Shown here one piece after another: positions 43,925 through 57,272 of a stretch of DNA of 64,000 bases (within the stretch, counting starts at the first letter, position 1; every line of letters begins with the position of its first letter). The translations under genes and the position numbers were made by a program. Origin of the DNA: Stemphylium vesicarium (lineage: Eukaryota; Ascomycota; Dothideomycetes; Pleosporales; Pleosporaceae); assembly GCA_004380135.1 (NCBI GenBank), contig QXCR01000034.1, forward strand, positions 62,001 through 126,000, written 5' to 3'. Under the pieces are notes generated by a model, which was given only the letters and a program-made list of their open reading frames with translations, did no database searches and was not told the origin of the DNA.

Positions 43925-44149
43925 CTGGCAGGTGGGGTGAATGATAGTGGGAGGACAGATGAGGTTGTCAGCGACGACAGCCCACTGGCAGTGAAATCAT
44001 GGTGCAGTTTGGCACGAACGCCTAGTCCAAGCGCTTAGCCGTCGACCCAATCACACCCGAACCGTGCAAAGGGCGACTAACATTGAAACGGCCACCATCC
44101 CAACGACGTCATAACCCTACCTTTGACGCACAATTTTCGACGTATCAAA
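43925..44149. promoter_or_regulatory. Shared divergent promoter, PTC5 / RQC1
   Basis: Only 225 bp separate the two start codons, so the core promoters must be packed here. No specific element is called. Confidence 0.5.
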
Positions 44150-46272
44150 ATGTCCTCACGAGCGCTACGGCGAGCCCAGCGGGAACTTGAAGAGAAGCAA
44201 ATCCAGGAAAAACTTGCCCAGGACAGTCAAGATGAGGAAGAGTCAGAGCCTGAAGTGGCGCCCAAGTCCACCGCGAAACCTAGCCTGTTCGCAATGCTAG
44301 GTGATGGTGGCGACGACAACGATGATGAGGACGACGATGATGCAGAGCCTGATGTTAAGCCTGCTGCCGGCGACTCCGACAACCAGGCAGAACCTGAGTC
44401 TACGCCCGCTCCAAAACCATCGAAGAAGAGCAAAAAGAAGAAAAAGAAGACCAAAGCAAAGGGCAAGCCTGCCGAAGCGAAGCAGAGCGATGCAGCAGCC
44501 AAGAGCAAGTCGGATCTGGACGAAATCGATCAGGCGCTGCTGGCCCTTAATTTGACTGCGAACGGCCAAAGGGGCGCCGAGTCTGATCCTCAAGACGTCG
44601 CCATAAGTGAAGAGAAGAAGCACCTTTTCTCCGCGCTGAGCGTGGACACTCAACATCTGCACTCGGCCAACGAGATGAAGAAACTCTTTGGTCGGGCAGC
44701 TCTGCAGAACAACGAAGAAGAAGCACGCCCTCGGCAGCGAGGACAACAAGGTGGCATTGCAGCTGCGCTCGCAGGGCGCAATGCCCCCGGTAACCGCAAT
44801 CTTGCATCACTGAGCCTTCGTAGGAACATTTTCATCCAGGGCAAAGAAGAGTGGCCGCGTGCTACATCTGGCGGTCTCGGAATGGAGGTTGTCGAGAAGC
44901 GAGCAGATGGCACTGTCGAGTACAAGTTTGTCCACAACCGGACGTATCAAGATGTTCAGCGGCAGTTCCAGACATGTGTTGCAAGTATGGACCCTGAACG
45001 CATGATTGCACTTCTCCAGCACAACCGTAAGTCCCACTGCCACCCCAAACATGTGCAGTGCTGACCGAGCCTTTAGCATTCCACATTTCCACATTACTCC
45101 AGGTCTCTGAAATTGCGAAGCAACAACGCGAGAATGCTGCTGCATCTGACATGCTAGAACGTGCCCTATTTACGTTTGGTCGCTCCGTACACTCGACCTT
45201 TGCTACTAACCTGGCGGCCGGAAAGGCGAGGCTAGACTTTCGTCGTCCAGAAAACCGCGAGTTCTGGCTCGCTGTATGGCGCTATCTCGGTGCATTGAGT
45301 ACTCGCGCAACATGGCGGACGTCATTTGAGTGGGCCAAGCTTCTAATCGCCATGGACCCTGAGCATGATCCCTACTGTCTCCGACTTCTCATCGACCAGC
45401 TAGCTTTGAGAGGTCGGGACGCCGAAGGGCTCGTCAATCTCGTTGAAACAGACTATCTACAGAGGCAGTGGAAGGTTCCACCGAACCTCGCTTATGGTGT
45501 TGCGCTCGCTCATGATCGTATGAAGGAGCCACAGAAAGCTCGGTCGGCACTTCGCAACGCTATCAAAGAGTACCCGTGGTTGGCAGCGCGGCTGTGCAAG
45601 GAGCTTGACATATCGCCAATACCCAAGCCAGTGTGGGGTAAAGAACCCAATAGCGACTACCAGGAGTTGCTATGCCAGATGTACGTGCCAAAAGCAAAGG
45701 ATCTATGGAACACCACAGAGGGCACAACTTTGCTGGTGGAGATTTGCTACTCATTCGAAGAGGATCTAGGCACTGGCGAGGACCCGTACTGGCTTGCCCA
45801 AATACCAGAGGATGACCTCGCCAGACACGTCATCCTTTCGGATAACCAAGCTCTCATGTCACTTTTGGATGTCCGCGTCAAGTCCAAGTACACGTCGGTG
45901 TCGGATCCACTGCCCCCGGATGACAACGTGGAGTCTTACGACGCCTCGATAACGGGAATTCTCGCAGGACGTCCACGAGACCCTGCCGTACGACAACAGC
46001 TACTCGCCGATCTAGAGCAATACCGAGAATATTTTGAGAGGATAGGGATCGACAGGCTTATGCAGCGGGGGCTGAACGAGCACGACTTGATCGAGGCACT
46101 GGAGGAAGCCAACAGCAACGTGGAGGAGTTCAGGGACAATACAGAGCGCTTCCAACATGTGCGTATGAGGCTTGAGCAAGAGGGCGTGCAGATAGTGTTC
46201 GACGAGCAGGCTGCGGGCCAAGGCCAGGGCCAGGGCCAGGGCGAAGGAACAGGATCGGAGACGGATGAGTAA
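44150..46272 (+). CDS. RQC1: Ribosome quality control factor Rqc1 (TCF25 family)
   Basis: Rqc1 works with Ltn1, Rqc2 and Cdc48 on stalled 60S subunits to help extract and degrade nascent chains. Exons 44150-45026 and 45077-46272 give 690 aa. The N-terminus is acidic, then strongly basic (KKSKKKKKKTKAKGK, about 92-110), as in the nucleolar-protein-1/TCF25 family. The conserved body starts around HLHSANEMKKLFG and includes PFHISTLLQVSEIAKQQREN at the splice junction, LERALFTFGRSVHSTF, REFWLAVWRYLGAL, DPEHDPYCLRLLIDQLALR and PNLAYGVALA. A GQ repeat precedes the acidic C-terminus. Intron 45027-45076 has GTAAGT and TAG. Confidence 0.92.
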
Positions 46273-46826
46273 GGCCCAGCAAGCTGATAGGCACGAGGAT
46301 ATCTCAGGGAACGGGGCTAATGCTAAAAGATGACGTTGGTGATGGACAAATAGGGTTTGCCGCCCAGGCGAAAGATGATGCCCAGTGTAGTCGCGTCCAT
46401 GGGTGTCTGGTCTTGGATGCAGTGAGAAATAGTACATGTACAGCCCCCACGCGTGGTCTACAAGGCGGATCCCGAAGTCAACCCCACCTTGCTAAGTCTC
46501 AGAAGCGCCGTGCCGCTCTTGACAGTGGGCTCGGGCATGTGAAACACATGGGAGACTGGCGTTGTCGAGTCAAATCAGAGTCAGCCACGTCCGTGCTCGA
46601 TAGGCTAAGAAAGTTGAGACCCTGTTGTCGCTCACGACTGTGACGTACCCACGGTTTGTTTATAGCCGCTCTCCGCATATCCCGCACCGCCTCAGGCCCG
46701 CTGTCCAAGCCATACGAAGCTGCGTCTGCACGTGCTGATATACTGCATTCGTTCGCGCGATATCGCAGACTGCAGAACCCAAGATTCCTCGCTCGCTGAA
46801 GTCTCCCACCCCAACGACCCGTCGCC
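46273..46826. other. Intergenic region, RQC1 to RhoGAP gene
   Basis: About 550 nt. A 107-codon plus-strand frame has no recognisable feature and was not called. The segment should contain the RhoGAP promoter. Confidence 0.4.
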
Positions 46827-49412
46827 ATGAGCGGCGTGCGTGCTCACCTCGCCAGCCGGCTCCGCAGCTCCTCGCTCTCAGCAGTGCCCCCACCACAGCA
46901 CAGCTCCAACTACTCCCACGACCTGGCCAAGATCGCTGCTTCCATTCTCTACCGCTCGCCGCTTCCCTCGCAGGAGGGCCGCCCTGTCTTCATCCTCAAT
47001 GCCGCCGCCCTCCCTGACTCCCACGACGCCGACTACGACCAATTGCTGCCCTATGTCCTCGCGCGCCTGCCCGAAGAGGATGAACTCCTGAAGGGATATG
47101 AATATGAGGTCGTCTTCTTCGCTGGCGATGGTGATGGCTCGGCGACCAACAAGAAGCATCGCCCTGGCTGGGGCTGGTTCCTGCAGGCCTACCACGTCCT
47201 CTCCCGAGCCATGCGCAAGCGACTCCAGCGCCTGTATATTGTGCACGAGAAGGCATGGGTGAGGATACTTACCGAGATCTTCTCCACCATTGTCAGCCCC
47301 AAGTTCAGGAGAAAGATCTACCACTGTATGCTTCCCCCCCTTGCCATTTGCTTCGGGCCCTGCTAACTCGTCCCAGTGTCCAACTTGACTCAGCTGTCCC
47401 GTGAGATCCCCATTGAAGACCTCCTCATCCCCCCTTCGACCTACCTCGCCGACCGTCGCATATCCGAGAACATTGCCGGCTTCAACGGCAGCGGTCGACG
47501 AGCATTCGGCACCCGCATTCCGTTCCCCGTAGGCACCAACGGCAAGACGCGTTTCCCCCGCGTGCTCAGAGAAACCACAAGCTTTGTCCTCATGGAAAAG
47601 AACATCACCTCAGAAGGCCTGTTTCGCGTACCTCCCCATTCAAGACTACGCGACTCTCTGAAGGAAGCATACGACAGGGGCCAAAAGTACATTATCTGGA
47701 AAGATAACGAGACTATGTTGCCCGTGCCACCCTACCCTCTTGCCGAACACCAGGATGAGATCCTAGCCGAGGTAGTCCCTACCGACGCATACTCGGTCTA
47801 CATGGCCGCTGCACTTATCAAGGCTTGGTATGCTTCTTTGCGACAGCCAATCTTTCCTACAGACTCGTATCGAGACCTTCGCCGACTATATGGCGACAGC
47901 CAAGAGATTCTTGAGATCGACAAACTGACCGATCTGTTCTCACCAAACTCTGAATGGTCTCTGTTGCCTGGCATATCCCGTGAACTTCTTTGCAGACATC
48001 TCCTCCCCCTCATGAGTGCCATTGCCGCGCGACAAGAGGAGAACAAAATGACCGCTGAGAACCTAGCTGTCTGCTTTGCACCAGGACTATTATGTGGCCC
48101 TGATCAGCTTGAAGACGCGAAGATGTCTTCCATCATACGGCGCATCTTCACTCAAGCAATTGACATGTGGACTGATGGGCTGAGAGAAGCATGTGGTCAA
48201 AAGGAAGAAGCCTTTTATGCTGAGCTGAAGCTACCTCGTGATCAGAACGACTGGGAGGATCCCGCTGAGCCAAAGAGAGACTCATTGGACAGCAAAGGGT
48301 CTATCGAAGATCAAATGAGCGGCATCACTCTTTTGGATAACGAGAAGTTTCCCACTTTCCATGATGCGCGCCAGGGCCAAGAAGAAGAGGTACCACCTCC
48401 GCTCCCGCCGCGCACCCGCGCACCGTCCGCCAAATCTTCTGGCGATTCTGTCCAGCGAAAGCCTGCACCGCCACTTACAGTTCCCCCGCGCTACTCTACC
48501 GTCGTATCAGACGCTCCCGACGACGTTGCCGAGTCGCCCATCACCTACGCCGCGACCACCGACGGCTTCGCTCCACCCCGTAATCACGAAAACAGCATGG
48601 GACAGTCATCTAATTTCCCACCGAAATGGAATGGCCAGTCAGATGAGAAGAAGTCTGGTACGAGCAGCCCAGTTCCAGTTCTTCCCATGTCTACTTCTAC
48701 ACGCGCCGACGACGATGCGCGCTCACAAGTTTCTACTTCTTCTCTAGCGTCTCAACTCAATATTCCTAAAAGGAAGACCCTGACCGCGACGCAGATTGAC
48801 AATGTCGATAAGGCCGTCGTCGCGCAGCATGAAGCACACCGAGCTCATCCCATGGGTGGTATGGCGCTTCCAGGCCTTACAGGTAATTACAACGGCAGTG
48901 CAGGCGTCAAGCGTGGGCCATCTTCAACAACCACGTACACAGGAAATGACACGGCAACGTCACCTCTGATGACGTCGCCTCAAAGTGCCGTCTCAGCACC
49001 AGCAACAGAGTTCCGCCGCCCGAGCGTCCCTTTTTCCACAGCATCATCGACTCCAGGCCGCAGCCCCAGTATCAATTCCCTTGCTCGCCCCGTCTTCCCG
49101 ACGACTCCTCACGTCCCCATCATAAGCCACCCCGTCCCCCACAAAGCATCGACCCTCCCTGTCCCCGCCACTGCACCTCGCCTGCGCACCCCAAGTCCTA
49201 GCCTCATGCAGCGCATGCCTAGTTTCGAAAACTTTGCAAAGGAGAAAGAGAGTGGTGAGGCGCAGAATGGCGTGGCCAGGGGTAGAACGCTGAAGCCTAC
49301 AAAGGTCAATCTTAAGAAGCAGTCGGTCGAGGACTTGAGGCGCTTATATGAAGAGCGTGCCGGGACGGCGAGTGTACTTGTGCAAGCGGGCAAGCAGAAG
49401 AATGAGGTTTAA
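46827..49412 (+). CDS. Rho GTPase-activating protein with N-terminal CRAL-TRIO-like domain (Ecm25-like)
   Basis: Exons 46827-47325 and 47377-49412 give 844 aa. Residues about 30-175 form a divergent CRAL-TRIO (Sec14-like) domain: GRPVFILNAAALPD, YEVVFFAGDG, WGWFLQAYHVLSRAMRKRLQRLYIVH. The RhoGAP domain (about 210-420) contains ITSEGLFRVPP with the arginine finger, LIKAWYASLRQPIFP, LLPLMSAIAARQEENKMTAENLAVCFAPGLL. The C-terminal half is disordered, with polyproline stretches (PPPLPPRTRAP) that could bind SH3 domains. This domain order matches animal ARHGAP1/8 and yeast Ecm25, which act on Cdc42/Rho in polarity and endocytosis. Intron 47326-47376 has GTATGC, CTAAC and CAG. Confidence 0.9.
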
Positions 49413-50129
49413 TCCAATTTTTTCCCTTCTATTTCTTTTGTGATGGATACTTTGGCTGAGTCTCAAATTGTCTGTTTCTCCTGTAGTTGTATGGGGGGCT
49501 TTCCTTTTATTCCTTTTCTTGCGTCTGTCTTTCAAGGCTGGGCTATTGGATTATTATTGTCATCATCATTATCATCATTTACCACATTGTCTCTTTTGTG
49601 TCATATCTACATATATACCCTCCCTATGTTTTACTATCTTGGCTCTCTCCTTCTTACACACCATCTACCTACTAGGATCTGGTACTCTTAATCTAGTATT
49701 CAGCCGCTGCCACCAAATTGAGGGCAAGTCCTTCGGCTTAGTACCATAGTCACAACAAAATTGCCATAAAGTCTCTTTATAAAGGTTGATCAGTAAATTG
49801 AAAACAACGTTACATCCTCGCTCTAGCCGTGATGGGTAACGGCATATCAAACAATGCATATGTATCAAAATCGCAAAGGAGAAACGCCCTAATGCTATCA
49901 TACGCAACAAATACCACAAGAAACAATAAACCGAAATTTCATTTCACTCTGCCTCCCAGCGCCCAGGCTACTGTCGCATTTTCCTCGTCCACACGTCGCG
50001 ACATATCTTCTCCTTAAGGAGCCCAGCTCCCCAACGGATAAACCCCTTTAAACATTCGGCCCAAACGGGGGGTTATTTAACGTGGTCATCGTCTTGCTCC
50101 CGCTCCATCTTGACACAATCTCCCGCCTG
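49413..50129. other. Convergent 3' intergenic region, T-rich
   Basis: About 720 nt between the RhoGAP gene and the Zn2Cys6 gene. It is T-rich with ATT/ATC runs near 49550-49590, as expected for untranslated flanks. No gene is seen. Confidence 0.45.
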
Positions 50130-53076
50130 TCAGCTCATAGGCCCAGACGACGCGTTCGGACCCTGCCACCACCCGCCACCATAGCCGTCCTGCGGGTGGT
50201 GTCCATCGTGCGCGGTAGGCGGGTATCCCACGCCATCAGGCGCAGGCGCAAAGTTCTGGCGGGGCGCATACGAAGAAGCATCGGGTTGGTGGCCGTTGGG
50301 CGCCGCGTACACGTTTCCGCTCACGCCCGTATCGAAGCCGTTGACGTGGCTGGAGCGCCAGTCTTCGTTTATTTTGAAGCCGTCGCGGCCGAGTCGGTCG
50401 CCGAGGTCCGTGTGGTGTAGCACGCTTTCGAGGCCCATGGGGCTCATTTGTTGGTAGTTGTGGCGTGGGAGTATGGGTCCGGGGAGGCCGGGGATTGCTG
50501 GGTGATGGCTGTTAATAGATGTGCAAAGTGGTGTTTGGGGTCTTCTGCTTACGATTCCAGAACATGGCTTCTTCTGTGTCTACTGTGGGCGATGTCATTG
50601 TTGTAGGAATGCTGGGGGTGGACGACATGGGCTGTGAGTACTGGTAGGGAGGCGGCATGTTGGGGTTGTAGTTGCTTTGGACGGACGTGTGTCCTACCAC
50701 GGGCGAGGGATGGTGTTGGCTTGGGACTACGCTGTTCGGTCCTGAGTGCGCGGGATGGGTAGCTAATTGCAACCGATGCTGGGAAGCAAACATTGACAAG
50801 CTTTCTCGGCGTTGAGGCTGAGGTGGGTGGGTAACACCAGGCCCTATGCGATTACCGGTAATCGTCGTGGAGTTTGGTGGTATCAAGAGGGGGTCTGCTG
50901 GAGGACTGATTTGACCAAGAGGCTTGTTCGGATCGCTCTTAGGTATCAGGGCGGAGTTGCTGAGCTCCTCTGGAAAGGGCAAATTCCAGGTCTTCGCCAA
51001 GGTGTGTATGATTCGGAAGCTTCTTGCTCCAAAGTAATGGCATTCGTGTAGATCCTCTAGACCTTGTAGCCCCTCGACGAGGTTTTGCCGCGATAGCTGG
51101 TTGTCCTTCGAATAGAGCAAATGCAATATGCAGACAGTGAGTAAGATGTGTGGTATGATTAGATGGGCTTGTCGGAAATCGTAAAACTGCCGATAGATTC
51201 TGACAAGTCTCGAGACATTATTGGCTGCATCGATGCAGATATCGCGCGGGTGAACATCAGAATTGGTAAGGTCGACTTTGAGTAGCGGGCGGAAAAGATG
51301 AACAATAATCGTGTAGTAGAGCATACTACAGCAGCGTTAGTCGCATAGCAGGCAATTGTTTCATTGAACATACTGTAGCGTCAGGATGTGTGGTTCGGGC
51401 TCCTTCTTGCCCTCAACTCCTAGTAGAGGTGGTAATTTCTTGTACCACGCCTTGTATTTGTTGTAACAGTCGATCAATTTGCTGCTGGTGAGCCGATCCT
51501 TTGGCGCAAAGAACATGTGGTTGTTGTCATTGACAAGCTCGGAAAGTGACGTGAACTCCTGAAGGAACATGCGGGTAGTTACAACGCCGTTGCTGGCATG
51601 CAAAGAACCGGGAAATGCCTCCGGAACACTAGGCATCTCATCGAGGATAGGCTTGTCGAGTGTGATTGCGGCTCGAGGGATTTGGGAAATGCGTCCCATG
51701 GTGATACAGTAGACACTGCGGCATGTTAGTCGATAGCATGATAGCATCCGAGATTGCACATACGTTTCTACCGTAAAGCAGCCCCAAAAGGTGACCTTTC
51801 TAACCTCAACCTCGCTCGGTGTTAAGCCGAGAGTAGAGTTGGGGCCGTAATTCAGGTGTAACCCAAGTTCGACACACATGCGCATACAACGTCCCATGTA
51901 GCCAAACCCAGAACTGTCCCTTCCTGTGCTGGGTTCCCGCATCGACATGATGCAAAGAGCCTGGACCGTTGTAAGACTCGGGGTTTCATCCTCGAATAAC
52001 AACCGTCTGGTTTCAGCGAAGAAATGATCGCCGGCGGTACGGAAGTTGGAAGGGTCGGTCCGGCCGGCAGGCTCGTCTGTGAGGTGACAGGCGTATGCAC
52101 ATATGGCATTGACGAGTAGAGAGCAACAATACTTGTCGCGACCAGCTCTAAAGTCTTTGTAAAAGCACTCTCGGCTGAAGAGAACGTAGAACGGATGGCT
52201 CCACGTGAAGTAGAGCTCCAGCAGCCTCTCAACAAATGCCAAATCGTCGGTCACATTCGTCCATGTCGATCCCTGGCGCTCCGGCTTCACACTGTTCATA
52301 CGCTGCCGACCGCTGAAATTCTCCTCATCGGCGACCCGCTCAAGATTAGCGGAGTGTCCATGATGCCTGCTTGGCCCGGCGAGGGTTACGGTGGGCTTTC
52401 CGAGTAGTACGCTTAGATCGGATTCAAGACTTTGGACCTCAACGGGGGTACTAGGGGTCAAAGTCACATTTTTACGCAACGTTTCTGCTAGCGTAGCAGT
52501 ATCGAGGTTAGGATCGTTCCTGAGATGCTGAATGAATTCGTGAAGGTGCTCCTCCGGTAATCTTCTCAATGAGTTGATGATGAAGTCGGCGTTGGATGGC
52601 GCTTCGGAATTGGCGGTGGCGACAAAGGAAGCATCGCGCTTGGTGCCCGCGTTGTTGGCGCTCGCAGGCCCTGTTTTGGTACGGCGACTCTCGCTCTCAG
52701 CATCGTAGTGGCATTCAGTCTTGTAGACGGCGGTGCAGGTTGCACAAACAGGTGTGCCGCCGTCGCACTGTGGTCGCGGTGTCAGCAAGGGAGCAACCCA
52801 CAAAGCTCGGGAAAGTGGCCCGAACAAGTGCCCAGCCAGATGTTAGATATGGGACAGTGCGACAGGCAGTCCGCGGAGGCAAATCTCCAACAACAGCTCA
52901 TATGCCTGTCCCGGTACCTGATCATGCACCGGGAAGCTACTTACTTTTGACTTGCGTTTACGACATGGAACACAGGCAGACTGCACACAACGCCGCTTAC
53001 TGGCCTTGGCGTCTTGAACGTGAGAGTTGTCCTGCTCGTCTTTGGTGGAAGAAGTGGCAGCAGCACCGCGAGCCAT
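50130..53076 (-). CDS. Zn2Cys6 transcription factor with fungal-specific regulatory domain
   Basis: Five exons (minus strand) are 52945-53076, 51764-52767, 51374-51715, 50553-51325 and 50130-50497, giving 872 aa. The zinc cluster has Cys35, 38, 45, 52, 55 and 63 (CVPCRKRKSK joined to CDGGTPVCATCTAVYKTEC). It is split by a 177-nt intron between the second and third Cys. The fungal_trans domain lies around 215-480 (LELYFTWSHPFYVLFSRECF, LLVNAICAYACHL, MRMCVELGLHLNYG). The C-terminus is Pro/Gln/Asn-rich and probably activating. The DNA-binding region resembles the NIT4/NirA group, but that is a loose resemblance and no target is inferred. The last splice (acceptor 50498-50499) was chosen because it alone joins MFWN to PIPGLPGPILPRHNY in frame. 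Confidence 0.87.
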
Positions 53077-54545
53077 TGTTGGTGATCAGCGACAAGATGA
53101 GGTACAGTCCGCGTAGGCTGCTCCGAGGGCGTTATGGTTATGACATTCTCTGACCCGGATTAGAAAAAAAGTAGCACGGGAGATTAGCCAGCGCTGGGAG
53201 AAAAGACAGCGAGGTCGAATTAGGTAGTTGTGACGTTTGGTGCCCGTCGCGACATTCAACGGGCCTGCCTTAGTTAGGTTTCGGCAAGATAGATACAAAG
53301 CACATGGATTTTGAGGAGGGTGGCAAACGGGGATGTTAAGCATTCAGCCGCGACAAAGGGGACTCGATGGGCCTAGCAGCATGTCTAGAATGGCACGTAG
53401 AAGGAGCAGTGCAGTAGCCGGGAGGCGAACGGGGCAGAGAGCATCGAAAAGTCGGTCACAAGTGGGAATTCGAATCGAGCAGGCCGAAATGCCATGCGTC
53501 AGCTGACCCGCTCCAGAACCGCGTCCAGAAGCGTTCCGAGGCGTCGTCCCCCTCGAGCCGGTATGCGGCTTTCGCGGAAATGGGAGCGACGCATTACCGG
53601 CCTTCACCCTTCACCTCCCAGACACAGGGCAGTCTGGACAATACGACGGAGTGGGTACGCTGGGTACCGTACCCTCAGCCAGGGCAGAAATTTCTGAAGC
53701 AGGCTCGAAAACGCGTGAACTGCTAGCTTCGGCATGGCGCACCGAGCGATCGACCATAGCACTGCCTCATGTAGCGAGAGAGAAGACGCGTCTTTTCGAG
53801 ATCTCGATGTTGGACAGGCATGTAGTAGCAGCTCGGGGAAGCGCTCGGAGGAGGCAAGAAGATGAACAAGAAGAAGAGGGGCGGTTGTCGTCAAGGCCAT
53901 GTCGGCGGATGCAAGCGAGTGATCTCCAGGGTTCTTTTGGTGGAGGAAGGCCCGATAGCAGCCACCGCCCTGCCGCTGCGCTGCCGTCGATTAGTCTACA
54001 ACCCCTCCAGGGCTCCAGGGCTCCAGCCTCGGGAGCGTGGCAATCTTGCTGCAACCTGCAACCGACCATGTGGCTCCAGCATGTGCGTCCTTGCACAGGC
54101 CGACGGTGTTGCCGGTAAATATCGGCTTGCCGTGTCAGTACCGTGATGCTGGATCGTTTCTCGTTTCCGATTGCCTCTACCGCAGACTGGCGTGCACTAG
54201 AGCGAGCTCCATGTAGCTCAGGTGGGATCCTCTGCCATGTACTCGTGGGTCATTATTGGTGCGCCGACGACATCCGTTGTCTGGGCTCTTCTTATCTAAA
54301 CATTGTACATGTACAGCCTCTTCTAGATTACATCGCCTCTACCGCAATCCGTTACACAATCTGCCCTGTGGAAGAGCCGCTCTACGCCTCCCGAGGCAAT
54401 CCTGCGGGTAGGGACATCTGCACCTTGATGACGCGCACAGCCATTCGAAGTCTAATAACTTTCATTCGTCACACGGCGAAAGCGCTATCGTCGTGTAACC
54501 CCCAACACCTAAACTCCGGATCACATGCAACCGTTCCTCCTTAAT
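53077..54545. other. 1.5-kb promoter region of the Zn2Cys6 gene
   Basis: A long region upstream of the transcription-factor gene, ending at the ARO2 stop. Open frames on both strands overlap each other and lack recognisable domains. Long upstream regions are common for fungal regulators. No gene is called. Confidence 0.45.
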
Positions 54546-55883
54546 CTATTCCTCATCGGCACCGTTGACGGGAATTACGCCTTTGATGGGTGGCAACAAA
54601 CTCCTCGCGCCTTGTCTAGCTTGCTGAGCCAGTACTGCATCCATGATGACCAATGAAGCCATAGATTCAACGATGGGCACCGCACGGGGCACCACACATG
54701 GGTCGTGTCTGCCCTTGGCCTCCAGCACGCCATCCTCCTGGTCGTATGTGACCGTCGTCTGCGCTTGCCCAATGGTTGCAGCGGGCTTGAATGCTACGTT
54801 GAAGTAGATGGGTGCGCCATTGGTGATGCCACCTTGGATACCACCCGAGTTGTTCGTCTTGGTTGTGAGCTTGGGCTTTGAGCGGAAGGCGTGCGCGGAC
54901 GGGTTCTCGCCTGCGGGAACAGCGGGGGCCTTGATGAATGCATCATTGTGGACTGAGCCAGGTACTTGGGCGCCTCCGAAGCCAGAGCCGATCTCGAAAC
55001 CCTTGGTCGCTGGGATAGACAGCATGGCGTGCCCCAGCTTAGCCTCCAGCTTGTCGAAGCACGGCTCTCCTAGGCCTGTCGGGCAGTTCCTTATAACGCA
55101 AGTCACTGTGCCGCCGATGCTGTCGTGCGCGTCCCTGTACTTTGCGATCAAAGCCTCCATGCGTTCGGTAACCTCGTCGCTCGGACACCGCACTGGCAAG
55201 TATTCGTCTACCTTCTGGCGTGTGATGGCGTCGATGAGCTTGAGGTACTCTGGGTTGGTGGATGCGGTGGGGTGCTCGGGTGTGGGAGGGAAGAGGAATT
55301 CGTTTCCGATGGAGTTTGTGAATGCGACAATCTCGATGCCGTAGGCTTCACGGAGGTACTTCTCTGCGATGGCGCCAGCTGCTACTCGTCCTGTATCTTG
55401 TTAGTCGCCATGTGTACTGTACGCACGACACTACGTACCAATGGTCTCACGAGCACTACTCCGGCCACCACCTGAGCTAGCCTTGACTCCGTACTTCTCC
55501 AGGTATGTCCAGTCGGCATGGCTTGGTCGTGGGTACTTGTCCATTGTCTGGTTTCCGTAATCCTGCTTGCGCTGGTTCTCATTCATGACCTTTATGCCAA
55601 TGGGGGTGCCCAATGTGATGCCAAACTCCGTGCCTGACTGAATCTCTACACGGTCCTTCTCGTCGCGAGGTGTGGTAATGGCAGACTGGCCGGGACGGCG
55701 GCGCGTCATCTGGGGTTGAATGTCCGACTCGGCGAGCGCCATTCCAGGCGGGCAGCCGTCAATGATGGCGCCCACGGAGAGGCAGTGGGATTCACCATAG
55801 CTACAATCTATCAGTATGGGACACTATACATGTGATGTGACCGCGTACGTGGTGACCCTGAAATGGGTGCCGAATGTAGACAT
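54546..55883 (-). CDS. ARO2: Chorismate synthase
   Basis: This enzyme converts EPSP (5-enolpyruvylshikimate-3-phosphate) to chorismate, the last shikimate-pathway step, using reduced FMN; fungal enzymes are bifunctional with a flavin reductase activity. Exons (minus strand) are 55849-55883, 55439-55800 and 54546-55390, giving 413 aa. Signature motifs are GTHFRVTTYGESHC (rebuilt across intron 1), GGGRSSARETIGRVAAGA (across intron 2), KGFEIGSGFGGA and NNSGGIQGGITNGAPIYF. The C-terminal VVPRAVPIVESMASLVIMDA is typical. Introns 55801-55848 and 55391-55438 are both 48 nt. Length matches the family. Start: MSTFGTHF at 55883. Confidence 0.96.
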
Positions 55884-57272
55884 GATGGTTGTAGGAGCGT
55901 GGTAGGATATTGACTCTTGTGTGCGTAGCGGATACGGTCAAAGGAAAGCAAACGTTACGTATACAGGAGCTACTTTTGGGGTCTACAAATTTTGTGTATG
56001 CAAGTGTCTCTCAGGTCGGGCCAGACGCGTGCGCTAGAATAATCAACGTCAGAGTCACTCCAGCAGTTTTATTTATTTAGCGGGGCGCGGAGCATGGCCG
56101 TCTGGAAACCCGAAGTCGGCCACCGATGGTAAGGCTACTATCGATAGAAGGATGTCGCTCTCCGATCGGACGCTTCGACTCAGTACCACAGGCCTTACCT
56201 TTTAAACGTTGAAAATACTGCGAGAGATTCACTACAAGCTGGAATTGAAACGCGCAGGGAAATTTTCGCACATTGCAGCGATTCTTGGATGTCCAATTGC
56301 TGGCGTGCGATTGGTTAGATTAATGCACCCTGTGTTACGATGACAACGGCCACGTGACGGACGTAGGCATAGGTAGCTGCACTTGTGTGTTCTCAAGGGG
56401 CGGCATACCAACAAGGAAAACTATGAACAAAGTTGTCGCAAGTGTAGGATTGCCTGTAGCGCCTTGTCTGGAAGCTGCGACGAGTCTAAAGTGTCGCGCT
56501 CGGTTGGCTGATTTCGCATTCGAAACAGCGTGACTGGGCCAGGAAAGTACCTAGGTACATAGCATCTTTGAATACACCTAGACGGGCTTGAGATGGTCGC
56601 ATTGAACGTCATGGGTGTCATGGGCATGCTATTTAGTTTGGATACGACGCAACCTTTGTCAATACGATAATAAAACGCTCCTGATATTATCGTTGCCATG
56701 ATATTTCAGACGTACGACCTATGGGGATGGTGTGATGGAAGAGTGTTTTCACCGGGATAGGTTGTCGCCCAGGAAAACAGCTCGCCATGGAACTAGCTAC
56801 GCATGCGCTGTTCTTGCGTTGTCCAAAGCTTCCGGTCAAGGAAGGACTGGCGACTCTGGCAAGTATTGGCGAGTTGCCCTAGGTGGGGTCGAACAGGTCA
56901 AAGGAGAATGCCATGGCGGGACCGCAGAGATGGAGTTTCCGTGGTTGAGAACGACAGATGGCATGTAAGCACTCCAATGCTTCTCACTCATGAGCGGTAT
57001 AGTATCGCATGTGAAGATTCCGAAGCTCGCGATGCGCATAGAAAGACACAGAAGCAAAGGAAATGGATTCTACAGGTCATGGGTGAATGGAGGAGCCTCA
57101 AATGCGCGCACGTTGCCGACCAAGTGGCAGGCCGTGGCAGGCACGAAGATCACCCGGGATTACTAGCGCGGACCCTTGCCGTGACCTCTCAAGAAGTTTT
57201 GCTTCTGGCCAACAACACCACTCCCAAAACACCCCTCCATTTCTCAATTCGCATCCCATACAAACCGCCATC
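55884..57272. promoter_or_regulatory. Divergent intergenic region, ARO2 / porin
   Basis: About 1.4 kb between two conserved housekeeping genes in divergent orientation. Scattered open frames do not carry domains. No further element is called. Confidence 0.4.
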
